DNA from: Heterodera schachtii
Taxonomy: Eukaryota > Nematoda > Chromadorea > Rhabditida > Heteroderidae
Length of the DNA stretch: 64,000 nucleotides
Reading direction: 5' to 3'
Assembly (NCBI GenBank): GCA_023374025.1
Contig: SIJG01000071.1
Coordinates: 248,001 to 312,000, forward strand
The position numbers were made by a program, and so were the translations under genes. The notes under the pieces were generated by a model that ran no database searches, had not been told where the DNA came from, and saw only the letters and a list, made by a program, of their open reading frames with translations. Shown piece by piece: positions 44,406 to 58,911 of this stretch (positions are counted from its first letter, which is position 1; the number at the start of each line of letters is the position of its first letter).

Positions 44406-47400
44406 TTGCAGATTTTATATAATTTTTTCTTATCCTTTTATTTTATACTTGTGGTAATTTTGGATTTGGATCGTTATCATATTTATTTATGCAATTATGT
44501 CTTTTTTGTTTGAAATTATTTAAAACTATTTCAAGATTTTACTAAAACTATATCTATTTTTAATATTGAGTGTATTGGATTTTCAAAAAGTACAGGATCC
44601 GGGTCTTGGAAAAGTCGAGTATCCGGGTGTGGACCCAGTCTATGTAATATTTATCATGTGATCAATGATCATTAGGGGTATTTTTTAGGTTTTTGCCTAT
44701 TTTTTACTGAGATCCCCGTGGCCTTATATGCACGAAAAGCATGTTTTTTCTGTTGTAATTAAGCTACTTTTCGAGTTAACAGTGCCAATTTTATAGGATT
44801 TTTATTTTTAGAGCCTAAAAGCATAAAAAATTTCAAAAAAACATATTTTAACGCCATAGAATTTTAGCGTAATAAAACCAAATTATTAAAAACTAACAGA
44901 AAATATTTGCTTACGAAAATTTAAGAGTAAAAGATATAGAATAATATGCAAATTTGAAAATTTTAATTTGAATATTAAAAAATTGTCTATTTTATTTTAT
45001 AGAAAATACTTTTATAAAGGCACAATAACAATAAAATTTAATTACAATATTTTTTATAAAGACATAAGTTTAATACATTAATTAATATTTTATTTATTAA
45101 ATCAATATCATTTATTATTTTTATTTTGCATTTTTGTCAATTCAAAATCTTTCTTTATGTATGATCATAATTTTGAGATTGATTAATTAAATTTACAAAT
45201 AGGAATTTATTGATTTTATGAAAAATAAAAAAATTTACTTTTTATAACAAAAAATTAGTATATTTCAAGCAATAAATGAGATTTATTCAAATGCAATTTT
45301 ATTAAATCTCTTTTCGAGAGAATTCAACGCTTGACTATAATAATTTTATTTTCTCAAAATATTCATTTAAGAAATTCCAAGTCTTTTGAATTCGGAGAAT
45401 TCTCTTTTCCGCATTTTAAGTTGTTTAATTTTTATAAATTTTGCTTTTTTGCTCATTTGATTTAGATCTCTACGGATGAGATCTTTATTAAATATATAAA
45501 TGATTAAAAGATTAATAATTATAATGAATTTCTTTATTTATTTCATTATTAAATATTAATGATTACTATTGCTATATTACTTTTTTCATAAAATTTATAT
45601 TTGTCCATATTCCTACCAAATGCAAGAATTGTCGTGGGTGTAACAATAATAAATTTAGGTTAATCATTATTATATTTACTGCTTAATTATTATTTTATTA
45701 TTAGAGTGATTAGGTAATCAAATTATAAAAATTAAAATCCCCAAAAATTGGCTTTTTATATAAAAAAATTCCTATAGTTCTAATTTTTCCCGTAGATGTC
45801 ATCAAAATTTTTTATATTCATAAATATGGATTAACATTTACGTATTTTTCATTGGTAGTGTAATATAATTTGTTCAAATATTACTAATTTATTAACATTC
45901 CGAATTAATTATGATATTATTTATTTAATTGTTCATTAAATAATGCTTATATTTTAAATGCATTTTATTTAAAATTATATTATTCGTTTTCTATTTTAGT
46001 TTAATCAGTTTGTGAATTAATAAATATGTTATAATCTTATACAAAGTTTATTATTTTTAGCTTTTTATTATATAAACATGCCAATTCCGCCAGATATAAA
46101 TCCGAGCAGCTAAGCCTGCTAATTCATTTTATAAATCTTTTCGTGTATAATAGTTACCTGTCTGACATGGTCAACACAAGCATCTTGTAATTTAAATAAT
46201 TAAAATATTTTAATTTTATATCTATTGCAACAATTTGCACTTTTAAAATTTTGTTTTTGCTACAAAATAATTATTTATAATAAATGCAGATGAGTGATTT
46301 CCATTCTTTCAAATTCGAATTCAATAAGTTATGGTTTTATTATAATTAAATAATGAATTTTTAAATCTTATACTTTTTTTAAAAGCATCTTTTTTTTTTT
46401 CTTTTTGTAATTAATTCTCTTTTTTTCTCGCAGTGGGACTTTGGCGGACAAATTCGGGAAAAAATAAAAAATTTCTGAACACATGGAATGGAGACTTAAA
46501 ACAAAATAAAATTTTGTTTTTGGGGCTAAAGGCCTCAATAACTTATTTTTACACTTCTGAGAAATTAATTTCACTGGACAAAATGAGATGCTGGTTTGTT
46601 AGGGTCGGGGAACAACCGAAGATAAATTTCGCTTTACTTTTCAGCAGCAGGGAAAGCATTTCGAGGCCCCAAAAATTTTCAGAAAGGGAAATCGGAAATC
46701 CGATGCATAAAAATGTCGTGGATCGGAAAAAAATGCTAAATTCAAAATCGAATTTCCGCTTTTGTTCTAATTCTAAATTTAATAATTAAATAATGTTAAT
46801 TTTTATAAATAATTCTTTTCATTAAAGCAATTAATGAATGATGATTTAACTCATTAAATCGCTGTTGAAGTCGGTCCCCACCGGCGGAATGGTTTTTAAT
46901 TATTACTTATTTTATTTACTTATTTATTGTTTTTTGTTTTTTTACAAAAGACAAATATTTGGCCATAAGATCTCTTTATAAATAATGAGATTGTTAAGCA
47001 GTTTTAACTTTTTATTTTATTTTGTAGATTAAATAAATATTTTAATTTTTCTTATTTTATTTATATAAATAAAAATTTGTACTTAGTTTTGTCTTTTTGT
47101 TATATTATTAAAAAAAATATCTGTGAAATGAGTTATTTGTGCCCACGAATTTGCCAAAAAATTGAGTAAAAATAAATAACATTTTTCTAAAATATTCATT
47201 TCAAATTATTATTTCATGTTTTTTAATTACATTGCATTGAATATAATTAAAATTTTAAATAAAATGTTTTTCAATGAACATCTTATTTTCATATTTGAAG
47301 TTGTTGTTGGATAGTTTGAGAAATAATCTTTTCATGATTCTTTTTATTTATTGTTTAATATTGGGAATTTATTTATATTATAAATAAAATATAAGTTTAT

Positions 47401-47784
47401 TAGATATATCTATATTATATCTACACAATCATATTTAAATGAATTTAAGAGTCTTATCTGAATTTATGTTTATTTATTATCTATTTATTGTTCTAAAGCT
47501 GTGATATAATAAATTGTATTTAAAAATAATATTAAAAACCAACAGAAAATATTGCTAATTAAAAATCATGAAAATTCAAAGAGTAAAAATAAAAAGGATA
47601 ATATTCAATCGTTCATTTTAAAACTTTAATTTAAATATTTAAAAAATTAATAAATTATATAGAAAATATGATTTTTATAAAAGTCACAATAAATTTTAAT
47701 TATAATATTTTTCATAATAATAAATAGATACATTTTTTTATATTTATTATGCTATTAATTAAGTTTAATTGTTTTTAATAATTT

Positions 47785-47950
47785 TATTTTCCATCTTTGT
47801 CTTTCCTAATTATTTTATATTAAATATATTATCACACTTTTTAAATTTATTAATTAAATTTATTTGTATTTCTTCACTTGAAGAGATTTGACGGAAGAGA
47901 TTGACGAAGTGGCGGCTCCTTTCCTACTTCACCATCCTTTAAGAAAAATA
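47785..47950 (+). repeat. AT-rich dispersed repeat, GTGGCGG core, copy 2
   Basis: Same order of blocks as copy 1; the core reads GAAGTGGCGGCTCCTTTCC followed by TTCACCATCCTTT. Confidence 0.65.
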
Positions 47951-48779
47951 TTATAAATTCATTTAAGTATTAATTAGCAATAATTCAGTTTTAAGATATT
48001 TTTAATTAATAATTTGCGCTTCGAATTGCAAAAAATTATTAATCGTTTTTCAAAGAAATTATTTTTATTAAGAAATAAAAAAATTCTTATTTTAAAATTT
48101 CATTCTATTTGTTAAATTACTTAATTATTTATTATTTTATTATGTCTAATTAGTTTAATAATTTTATAGGATATTAGCAATTTTTTACTTATGTGCACCT
48201 CTTTTTTGGTCTATCATGCAGCGTTACATTCATTAGCAAATTATTTGTAAATAATTTCATTTCTTAGCTTGTAGTGTAATTTTAGTGCTTTATTTAATTT
48301 TGATATTTAATTAGTATTGTAATATAATACCTATTAATCTCTTATAAAAAATTTACTTTAAATTATTAATTTAATATTAATTATTTTTATGCTGCATTTT
48401 TGTTATATTTTTTCATGGTTGCCCAAATTTTCATTTAAATTATTTTGTCTTACTGGAACTAATCATTTGGTTTTAAATAGTGATTTCAAATTTTATTGTG
48501 CTTTATATATTTTATATTGTGTTGGAATATTAAATAATATTTTTATTATATAAAATATTTATAAAATTAACATTTATTTGCAAATTAAACCTTTTACTAT
48601 TTATTAAAATTAATGTATGTTGCTTTAATTATTTCAATAAATTCTTTAGTATTAGCACAATTATTCGATTCAATTTAGAAAAATTAAATTATCAGTTTTT
48701 GTTTTACATTTTTTTTTTATTATTTTTGATTATTTTTTCCATTTTCATTATTCATTTTACCAAATCCCTTACTATATAT

Positions 48780-49939
48780 TAACCGAGTAATAGCCCCGCC
48801 CCTTTTTGGCTTTTTGAATTCACGCCGAAAGTGGTGTTTTGTTTACATAGAGGAAAAGAAACAGAAAATTAAAAAATAATAATTAAAGACTAATAGAGAA
48901 AGGTTGGGTAGAGGAGAGTTTGCATTGTTTGTTTCTTTGTCGGCGCGGGTGGGAGGGGTAGAGTGGGTAACGCGTGGGGTCGTCTCGCAGGTTTGAATGC
49001 GTGTGAGTTTGTTTATGTTTGTGATTGGTGTGTAGGAGTGGGTGGAAATGAGAAGGTAGAGAAGAATAGGAAAACTAGAGATAGAGTGAGGGAGCGATGA
49101 AAAAGAAAAGAAAGACAGTATATAGGATGGAGAGAAGAAGAAAGGGAAATACGAGGAGAGGAAAAGAGACAGAACGGAGAAAAAGAGAAAGGAAAAGAAA
49201 GAGAGATAGTGAGAGGGAGAAAGAAGAAAATAATGGTGAGAGAAAAAGAGGAATGTGAGGGAGTCAAAATGAAGAGAAAGACAAAGGAAGGGGGAGAGAG
49301 GATGTAGAGAAAAAAGAGGGAAAGTGTTGTGAGGAAGAGTGACGGAGAGAGAGAGAGAGGGAGAGACAGAGAGAGAGAAACAGATGTGTAGAAAAGAAAG
49401 AGAGCGAGAGAGTGAGGTGAGAAGAGACAAAACGAGAAAAAGAGAGAGTGAGAAAGAGATAGTGTGAGGTGAGGAGAGAGAAAAGGAAAAAATAGAGAGA
49501 GAGTGAGGTGAAGAGAAGAGAAGCGAGAAAAGGAGGAAAAAAGAGAGAGAGAGAGACGCAGGGAAAGAGGGGGAGAGAGGGAAAGAAAAAGAGAGATGGG
49601 GAGAGAGATTAGGAGGTAGGTTGAAACAGGGAAGAGAGAGAGAGAGTGTGTGGTGAGAGAATAGAAAATAAGATAGTGAGAGAGTTAGGGGAGGTGAGAG
49701 AGAGGGGAGAGAGATGTTAAGAGAGAGAGAGAGAGAGATAGAGAGAAGAGAATGGGAGAGAGAGAGAGGAAGAGTGAGATATAGAGAGAGGGAAGAGAGA
49801 GAGAGAGAAATTGAAAGGAAAGAGAGAGAAAGGGATAGAGAAAAGACAATGAGAGAGATGAGAGAGAGATAGAAGAGAATGAGAGAGAGATAGGGGGGGG
49901 GGGGAGAGGGAGGGTGAAATATAGAGAGAGGCAAGAGAG

Positions 49940-49972
<33 letters not shown>

Positions 49973-50100
49973 GGGAAGAGAGTGAGATAGAAGAGAGAGA
50001 GTGAGATCATCGCCAAATTTGCACTTTTTGTGCCTTGACCTAGCATCAACTTGACACTTAAAGCCATCGGCATTTTCATATTTTCAAGGAGATCCATAAA
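48780..50100 (-). repeat. GA-rich microsatellite tract
   Basis: About 1.1 kb (48880-50010) of purine-rich interrupted (GA)n on the plus strand. The 363-residue Ser/Leu/Phe frame across it is an artefact. It is directly followed at 50010-50100 by a non-repetitive, coding-like stretch (minus reading MDLLENMKMPMALSVKLML), which may be a relic exon. Confidence 0.9.
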
Positions 50101-52654
50101 ATCAAAGGATAAATTTTAGTACAATTTCATCTAAAATAATCACAGATAAAAAATTAAGGCATAGGCCTCAAAATCTGGGCTCTAATAATAATTATTATAA
50201 TTGGTTTTAAGTTGAATTATTGAGTAACATTTACTTATTTTTTCGTGAAAATTTAAAATTAATTTTTGTTTAATTATTTAATTTTGGTGAAAAATAATTA
50301 AGTCATCGTTTAATAAAAATATTGTAATTTTTATTATTTTCAGCTTTTTATCGGGAAATTTATCATGAGGATGAAGATGAAAAAGAAATGGAGAAGGAGG
50401 ATCTGGATTTGTTGCATACTTTTAATTGTATTAATCTAAACAGTTATTTTTCATCTATGACTGTTTTTAATGAACAAAATATTTTTTATTTTAATAAATT
50501 TCAGAATCATATTTTATAAAATAAATAAAAAATTTAGGTAAAATTTTTTTTCATTTTGTTTAAATTTTAATTTATTTTAATTGCTTTAAGGAATTCTTAA
50601 ATTGTTATTAATTATATATTTATGATAAAATTATTTTTTGAATGTTTAAAAATGGCATAGAATTATTATTTAGTTTATTTTATTCTTCAGAAATTGCATT
50701 TAAATTTTTAATAATTAATTTTCTTTTTTTGTTTGATGTTTTAATATGTCTATTCTTATATTTTTTTTATTTCGTATTATTATTTAATTAAATTGTAGAT
50801 TTTTAACTAATTGTTTTTTGTCTTTGTTATTTATAATTTTTAGAAATAATTTTTCTACCTCATATTATTATTAATACTAAAAGTTTTAATATAAATATTT
50901 TGTTTCGTTTATTCAAATAATTTTCTTTTTAGTATTTTAACAGAATTTAATTTTAATAACTTTTAATTTATCTATTTAAATACTAATGAGAATTAATTGT
51001 TCATTAGTATGTCGAATAATTTGATTAGGCTTTTTTTTAATTAGTAATTACTTAAAAAGTATAATCATTTTTTGCCATCTTTCAAAGACATTTTAAATTG
51101 GAAATATAAAACTGAAAAAATTAATTAAATCCCTGGATGCATTTAATGTTTGACGGTGAATAAGTGATATTTTATGTTTTTAAAATATGAAAAATTGCAT
51201 GAATTAAAATTTAAATAATTTATGTTACATAAAATTAAATAAACAAATAAATTAAGCTTTATTTATAATAATTTTTAGAAACAGGAATTTTAAAAATGGC
51301 GGGACCGGATACGGGACATTTTTCAATATTTGATCCAAAATTACTAAAAATTGATGTAAAATCTATAAAATTAAAATTTTCCCGCCGGCCTCTAAACACC
51401 CCTCCCCTTGCTCCCCAATTTTTTTTTTTTGAAAAAACGCATTGTGAATTTTTTTATTTGTAGCAGGTGCGTAACCTATTATAAGGTTTCTATTCATGTT
51501 TAGATTAACTTTGTGCTAAGGTATGCTTTATTATTTAGCAAATAAAACTAAAATAATAAAAAATATTAAATTTCTAACTATATTTCATGTGATTTTTATC
51601 ATTTAATTGTTTTAAAAAATTTCGTTTTAATAGTTTTGAAATTCGGTGAATATTTATGTGAGTATTAATTTTAATGCATTCTTTAGTTGTAGAAATCTTG
51701 CAAAAATCATTTTATTTGATGAATTAAATTCCTTCTAAAACATTTTTAGGATGTCTGAAATGCATTTCTTTGTATTATTATCAGTTTTACATTTTAATTG
51801 TTTATATTTATTTTTTCCAGATGATTATTATTATTATTTAAAATATTTCCAAATTTTATGTTTTTATTAGACCCATTCCGATCCTTCGAAAAATCTGTTG
51901 TGACTCGAAAATTGTACCGTACGGTATAATACAATAAAATTTTAATTACATATATTTTTCATAATAAATTAATTAATATTATTTATTATGCTATTAATTA
52001 ATTTTAATTGATATTAATAAATTTATTTTCCATTTTTGTCTTTTTATTTTTTATATTAAATATATCATCAACACTTTTTAAATTTATTAATTAAATTTAT
52101 GAGCTCATTCACTTTTGTATTCCTATTTAGAAACTGTTGAATGAAAATGTTGAAATTATTTTGAAAATATTAAATATGTATTCTTGTTTCAATTATAAAT
52201 TATGAACTATTTTTTACATATTGTTTTATTTTTTACTTTAATAAAACTTAAGAATTTTCCTTTAAATTTTAAAAATAAAAACTGAAAAAAAAGATTTTAC
52301 GATTAATAATTAAAAAATTATAATATTTTTTGTTTTATTTTATATTATCTCTTAGCTTTTTCTTCGATTCAATTCAAATATTAAAATAAGTGTAATAATT
52401 AAAAAATATTAAAAATAAACAAAAAATAATTGCTTAAATTTCATAAAATTCAAAGAGCAAAACAAAAATAATACTTAATCGTTCAATTTGAAAAAATTAA
52501 TTTGAATTTTTAAAAAATGATTATAAATTATTTCAAGAAAATACTTTTGTAAAAGAATAATAGCAAAAATTTTTTTGCAATTTATTTTCATAAATAATAA
52601 GTTAATACATTTGGTTTGTATTTATTATCTATTAATTAAGTTTAATTTTGTTTG

Positions 52655-52815
52655 TATAATTTATTTTCCATTTTTGTCTTTTCTATTTTTTTTAATATTA
52701 ATATTTCATCAAACTTTTTAGGTTTATTAATTTATCTATTAGCTCATCCTCACTTGAGAGTGTCGGAGTGGCGGCTCCTTTCCTCCCTCACCATCCTTTT
52801 AAGAAAATGTTATAA
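52655..52815 (+). repeat. AT-rich dispersed repeat, GTGGCGG core, copy 4
   Basis: Core reads GGAGTGGCGGCTCCTTTCC followed by CTCACCATCCTTTTAAG, nearly identical to copy 2 although the flanking AT-rich parts have diverged. The core is thus better kept than the flanks. Confidence 0.65.
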
Positions 52816-55137
52816 ATTAAATTTCATTGTCATATTATTATATATTAATTCTAAACATTAGCAATAATTCATTTTTAATATATTTTTAATTAAATGTGCG
52901 CTTAAAATTTCAAAAAATTATTATCCGTTGATAAATAAAATAATATATAACTAACATTTTTATATTATAGTGTGTATTGATATATTTTTAAAGAATTTAG
53001 TATTTATTTACCTTCTATAAATTAATTACTTGAATCCTGGCTGAAAATCTTTTAATGATATATCTATTTGCATTCTAAAAAATATTAAAAAAATGTCCAT
53101 TAATTTTTAATTATTTATCTTTTAACCTAAAATTCAAATTAAATTTTTTTATTTTAATTTTTTATTAGCTTTTCTTTTGTTTGGATAATTTATGTTTTCT
53201 TTTAATATATTATTTAATTTATTTAATATAGATAATATATAATATTCTATTTATATTTAAATTTTATTGCTTATTTCTCAGCGTTTTTATTTATTTATAT
53301 AACTAAATTTTTCTCCTCTTATTTTTATTATTTCTTTTTTTCTCATTGTTTTTTAATTTTCTGCTTGTCTTGAATGAATGTGTTTTCTATATGCTTTATA
53401 ATACTAATCTGTTTTATTGCTTATTCTTTAATTCTCAATATTTATGTCAAAATAGATATTTATTTTAACCATTACATATCAGATGTTGGATTTATATTTT
53501 TTAAATATTGGAATGTTCTTAGGTGATCAGCAAAAGTCTTTCTTTTACAATTCACATTTTTTTCTGCTTAGTTAAAAGATTATGTAAATTCTTATTAAAA
53601 TAATTCATAAGGAATATTACACATCAACGATAATTTATTCTATTTTATTAATTGATCCTTTGAAAATTTCAGCTGTAATTTTTAAACTATATCCTGTGTT
53701 TTTATTTTTTTATGGTTTTATATTAAAAATTTCTTTTTAAAAATATAATTATTATTTCTATTTTAGAAATTATATTTTAAATATATTTTAATAATATTAA
53801 TATTTCAGTCAGTTTGTGATTATAAAAATCTTTTTTATTGTTCTGTAGAATATGACACCTCATGTTTCTTGAGTCTGCCGTTTAAATAATGTAAATGGCC
53901 ATTTATTTACATAAATAAAAATTTCCTTATTTTTAAATTGATAATAAATTTATTATATTTTATTAATAATTCCCTCTTACACTTGCAATTAATTTATACA
54001 CTTATTTTGTTTAGTTATTTATTAAAATTTTAAAATAATCTTCTTAGGTTTATGTTTAAAAAATTAATTTTATTCAATTTATTTTACTATATTTATGGAA
54101 GTTTTTCGTGTATATTTTTCAATAAAAAATATGTCAAGACATTTATTTCTATTTATGTGTCTATTAGTTAGCTTCACTAAAATTTTAGAGCGGGACCGGG
54201 ACCGGGGCGAGAAATCACGTTCTTTTTTATGTTTTTTGAGTAATGTAATAACAATATTAAATTCTAATATTTTTTAATAGAGTTTTCTTTTAAAATTTCT
54301 TAAATAAATTTATTTTTAGGCTACCTTTTCAGAAAATTTTTTTGTATTTTTAATAAGAAATTTCTATAATTCTCAAAATCTGCTAAAAATGAAAATATAT
54401 AGCAAAAAATGCGAAATTTGGGCATTAAAAACATTCCTTAAAAACCCAAAACTGCCAAATATGTATAAAAAAGTGCAAAAACCCAAAATATGTAGAAAAA
54501 TATGTACATTTGTAACAAGTACATAGAAAAATCCGGGAATATAAAAAGATGAAGAGAAAAGTCCCCATTTTTCTTCGAAAACACACAAAAGAACATATTT
54601 CCAAGTATTTTGAACATGGAGAATCAGGAAAAATATATATTTAAAATATGAAGGACGTTATTTAAATTTTAATTATTTTATGCATTAAGTTTTATATTTT
54701 ATGCCTTTTATAATTGGAATATTTAAATTGTTTCTTTTATTTTTATTGCTTTTTATACATAATAAATAATGATGTTATTAAAAGTAAAAACTAATTTTTT
54801 TTTTAAATAAAATTTTATTTTTTTTCAAAATATTTATTTTTTTCAATATGTTTTCCTTTGTTTATTGTAATTTATCCTCTCTTGTAGACACAATGCTACT
54901 TTTTTATTGTTCAGTGGGAAAAGTTTTATTGAAATTTGCTAATTATTTCTAATTTTCTGATAAAATAATATTTTTTTGTTATAAATTCATATAAATTATT
55001 TCCAATTTGCTTTTCTTTGAATTTTCTCTTGAAAAAGATAAATTCCTAATTTTTATTTATATTTGCCGTAAATCAATTGTTCTTTATAAAATAATTATCA
55101 TTTTTTCTTAATAAAGAAATGACTTTAAAACTTATAA

Positions 55138-55610
55138 TTAGGGATGATATTTTTAGGCACTAAAACCGTCAAAATAGGTAGGCTTTAGGATCTAAAAAAC
55201 CCCAAAAATAGGCTCGAAAAAATGGAAAATAGGCTCTAAAAGTATCAAATTTAGGGGTGCAAAATGACAAAATTTATTCAAAAAAGTAAAAAAAAAACAG
55301 TATTGAGCTAAATAATTTTTAAAACCAAAAATTCTTGTAAAGAAAATAAATAAATTATTTTGGAGATGAATTTTTGAGAAAATTTTCATTTCTTAAGGGT
55401 GTATTTTTAAAAATTTTCAGGTCGATTCAAAAAACTTAGGATGATTCTTAGGGAGTGTATTTTTTCATTTTTATTACATTTTTGTTAACAAATTTTGGGC
55501 AAAATGCCAAAATAGGCAAAAATAGCTTTTTTCAAAATTTTTTAGGCTTTTTAGGCTCGAAAAAAAGACTAGAAAATAGGCATTAATAACTCGAAAAGTA
55601 GCTTTAAATT
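55138..55610. mobile_element. short repeat element with AATAGGC units
   Basis: Left end ATTAGGGATGATATTTTTAG; inside many AAAATAGGCTC and AATAGGCA units; right end TAGGCATTAATAACTCGAAA. Resembles the element at 39414-39964 in build but with a different unit. Confidence 0.5.
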
Positions 55611-58600
55611 TTTTTCTTCTCAGCAAGTAAATTCGAAATCATATTTTAATTTTTTACACATAAATATTGTTTTAGTTATTTTTTATATATCTTTTTAATT
55701 ATTATATGTTAATAAATTTATCTCTAATTACATTTTATATTATTTCTATTTCGTTTTAAAATAGAATATTTGGCATTTCTTTAAACAATATATGCTTTTA
55801 ATAAAATAATTTTTTATGATGAATTTTCTATGTTATATTTTTAATAAGTGCTCACAAAAAAAATAAATGGGTTTTTACTGTTTAATTTTTTCACATTTTC
55901 GTTTTTAAATTCTATTTTTATGTGTTTATTAATTATTGCTATATAAATAATCTTTATTAATTTGTGAATGAGAATTATTTTATGTAATTAATTTCCAATA
56001 TAATTTTGTTTCAAAACTTTCAAGTCCATTCAAATAGCACACAAGTATTGTTTTTTTTAACAAAAAATCCCTTTGAAAAATTTTATTTTAATTTATTATT
56101 CAATTCTTGAGTATCATTGTGACTTTTATGCTACATGTTTTTTTTATTTTTTCGAGTTTTGTTGTATTTCTATTTGATTAATTAATTAATTAATAGAAAT
56201 AATTATTTGGATATTTTATAAAATTACGCTTTAATCTTTTTACTCTTGGATTGAGTGCTGGTTTGTCTTTATTGTCAGTGAGGTTAAAAAATATTTATAA
56301 TATAATTAACATTTTTGTACTTCTTAATTTTAAGTAATTAATATTAAGTAATTAATACTTGCTCTTTATCATTTATCACAATGAATTTAGAAATGTCTTT
56401 TAAATGACTTAATTTTATATATTAATTCATATTTTTAATTTTTTTTTAAATTGTATTTTCTTATTTAAAAATAATAATTAATTTTGAATTTATTAACTAT
56501 TAAATCCGTTTAATATAATGACTTCATAAGGTTTTTATACAGATGCAGTTTACTAATCTTAAAAATCTTTGACATTTAATTAATAAAAATCAGGGTGTGT
56601 GTAAATGTAAGCTTCGGATTTTGAAATTAAAAAAATAAAAATGATAAAATTTCATCAGTTTATTTGACTTTGACAATATGTTTTTAAATTCTCATACATG
56701 GATAAATTGAATATAAATTTATAGTTTAATGGAATTTTATATTAATAAAAATTCGATTTAATTTAATTTTAACTATTATTTACATTAATAGGATTTTACG
56801 AATTTATTTTTAATATTTTTTTAATACTTTTCAATAAATTTAAGTTTCGAATTTGATTTACACTTTAACATATTGTTTTAACAGTTAAAAAGGATAATTT
56901 ATGTATGTTTTGTTATTATTTTTATTATATTTTCATTTCAATTCCGCATTTCTTTCACATTTGTTTCTCCGATTCATCTATCATTTTATAATTATTTCTT
57001 AGAACAGATTTTATTTGGTACAAAAAACATTAAAAAATAAAAAATAAATTGTTAATGCTTTTAATCGTCCCTCTTCGCTTCAAAATTAGCCTACTGCAGA
57101 AACAATTATCACATATTATATTATATTAATTTCATAATTACTGATTAAAATAAATCCTTTAAAAATTACGAGTCTATTGCGTTTTTATTGGAGCATATTG
57201 GCATAAGTTTGGGTTTTCCTGTTTCAAATTTTATTTTAGACATTAATTCTTTTTTTCAAGGTGTCTCATGTGTACAACCGCTTAGTTGGGCTGTGCTCTT
57301 TACAAAGGGTTTACTCATTTTTCGACAAAAATTTTCCAATACCAAGAAATTTTTTTCAAAAAATTCCAGTGTTTTTTGATGTGTTCAGATCACCATGAAG
57401 ACGTGATCTGATCAAGTTGATGTATTCAAATTTAAGGGTGATGATAAACATATGATCATGTAATTATAACTAAGTTTTAAAATATATTTTAAATTTTTTA
57501 TAGAATTTACTTTCAATCCACGAGTTGATTATGAACCTTATATAATTTTATGTTATTCTTTATACTTAGTTTTATCAAATTCTTTAAGATTTATTTGTTT
57601 ATTTTATTAATGCTATTTTAATGTTTTGAATTTTTGTTTTTAATTAATTTCTGAATGCATTTTCACGGGTTCCTATCGGAATGATATTTAAAACAGTTTT
57701 AACTGATATTTTTATTTAAATACATAAAATGTTTTATAAAAACATATTTAATTTGTATTTTTAATTTTTGCGGCTATGGGAGGGAATTTTTGACAATTTT
57801 ATAAACAGATTTTCACCGATGTTAATGGTAAAAATAATTAAAACTTAAAATTTTTTCATAAAATTGACATTTATTAATTGTATGGAACTGTCATGTTATG
57901 TGGTTTTATTTTTATTTTGAACTAGAAATTTATGCAATTAAAAGAATATTTGTCTGGCATGAAAAAGATCAATTAAAAATAAGCATTTTTCAATTAAAAT
58001 CGTTTAATTCTTAAACTATTGAATTATATTAAATATTTAATTATTTTCAACATTTTTCATTTATTGGATTTTTTACAAATAAAAATTCAATAAATTTATT
58101 TATTTCCAAATTTTTATTCTTTCTATTAAATATTAGTTTTTACATATTTCATTTGTTCTTTTTTCTACGATGGTTAGATTATCACATTATCCATGAGAGT
58201 CAATTTAATAAAAAATTCTTATTTTTATAATCAATTAATACTTAATTATCATATTTTTGGAAAGGTAATAATTTTTATTTAATTAAAATAACAATTACTT
58301 CATTTGAAATTCAATAAATATATATTCACTTTTTTAATTGATTTATTTGATAATTCAAATAATATATTTTTCATATACTAAGGCTAAAGCATTTGTAAAT
58401 ATTTTGGTATAAGTCCTTTATGCCTCACAATTTCAGAATTTTTCGATCACCTACAAATTTTTAGAAAAACCCGCATATTTGTAAAACTTGAAAATCAATT
58501 TCATGAAAAAGCCGAGAACTTTACAAGTTTTAAAAGCATACCTAATTTGTCAATTTTATTTTATAACATTATAAAATAACATTTAATAAATTTAATATAA

Positions 58601-58911
58601 ATTTACAATATTATTACTGTTCATTGGAGTGTTCATCAAAGTTCTTATGTTTTGTTTTATTTATAAAACTTAGAATTTCAAAAAAAAATTTATTTTTGAT
58701 AACGCTTCAGCAGAAATAATAGGTTCCAAAAACCTAACGGACTTATTTACCAACCTAATTATACATATATTGGAGCAAAATATTATAATGTTTATTATTT
58801 TTAGTTCTTTATGTGCAAATTGATCATGAGGATGATTATGTAGAAAAGGATAGTTAGGAGTAGTTATCTGAATATTCTAATTTTCATTTTTTCAAAAAAT
58901 ATTCTCATGGG

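Larger units (their letters stand above)
35500..48780. other. very AT-rich gene-poor region, first half
   Basis: No exon with coding composition, splice phase or domain was found. The DNA is made of long A/T-rich tracts with diverged repeat copies (see entries), one foldback element and one short inverted-repeat element. Small ORFs are rich in Phe, Leu, Ile, Lys and Asn as expected from composition. Confidence 0.55.

Noticed and set aside
46433..46789. 118-residue plus-strand frame
   Set aside because: Its second half carries a repeat also seen near 18541 (GAGGCCC, AAATCGGAA), and no homologous domain or splice pattern was seen.
48843..49934. 363-residue open frame on the minus strand
   Set aside because: It is the translation of a GA/CT microsatellite (Ser, Leu, Phe, Pro only) with no start context or domain.
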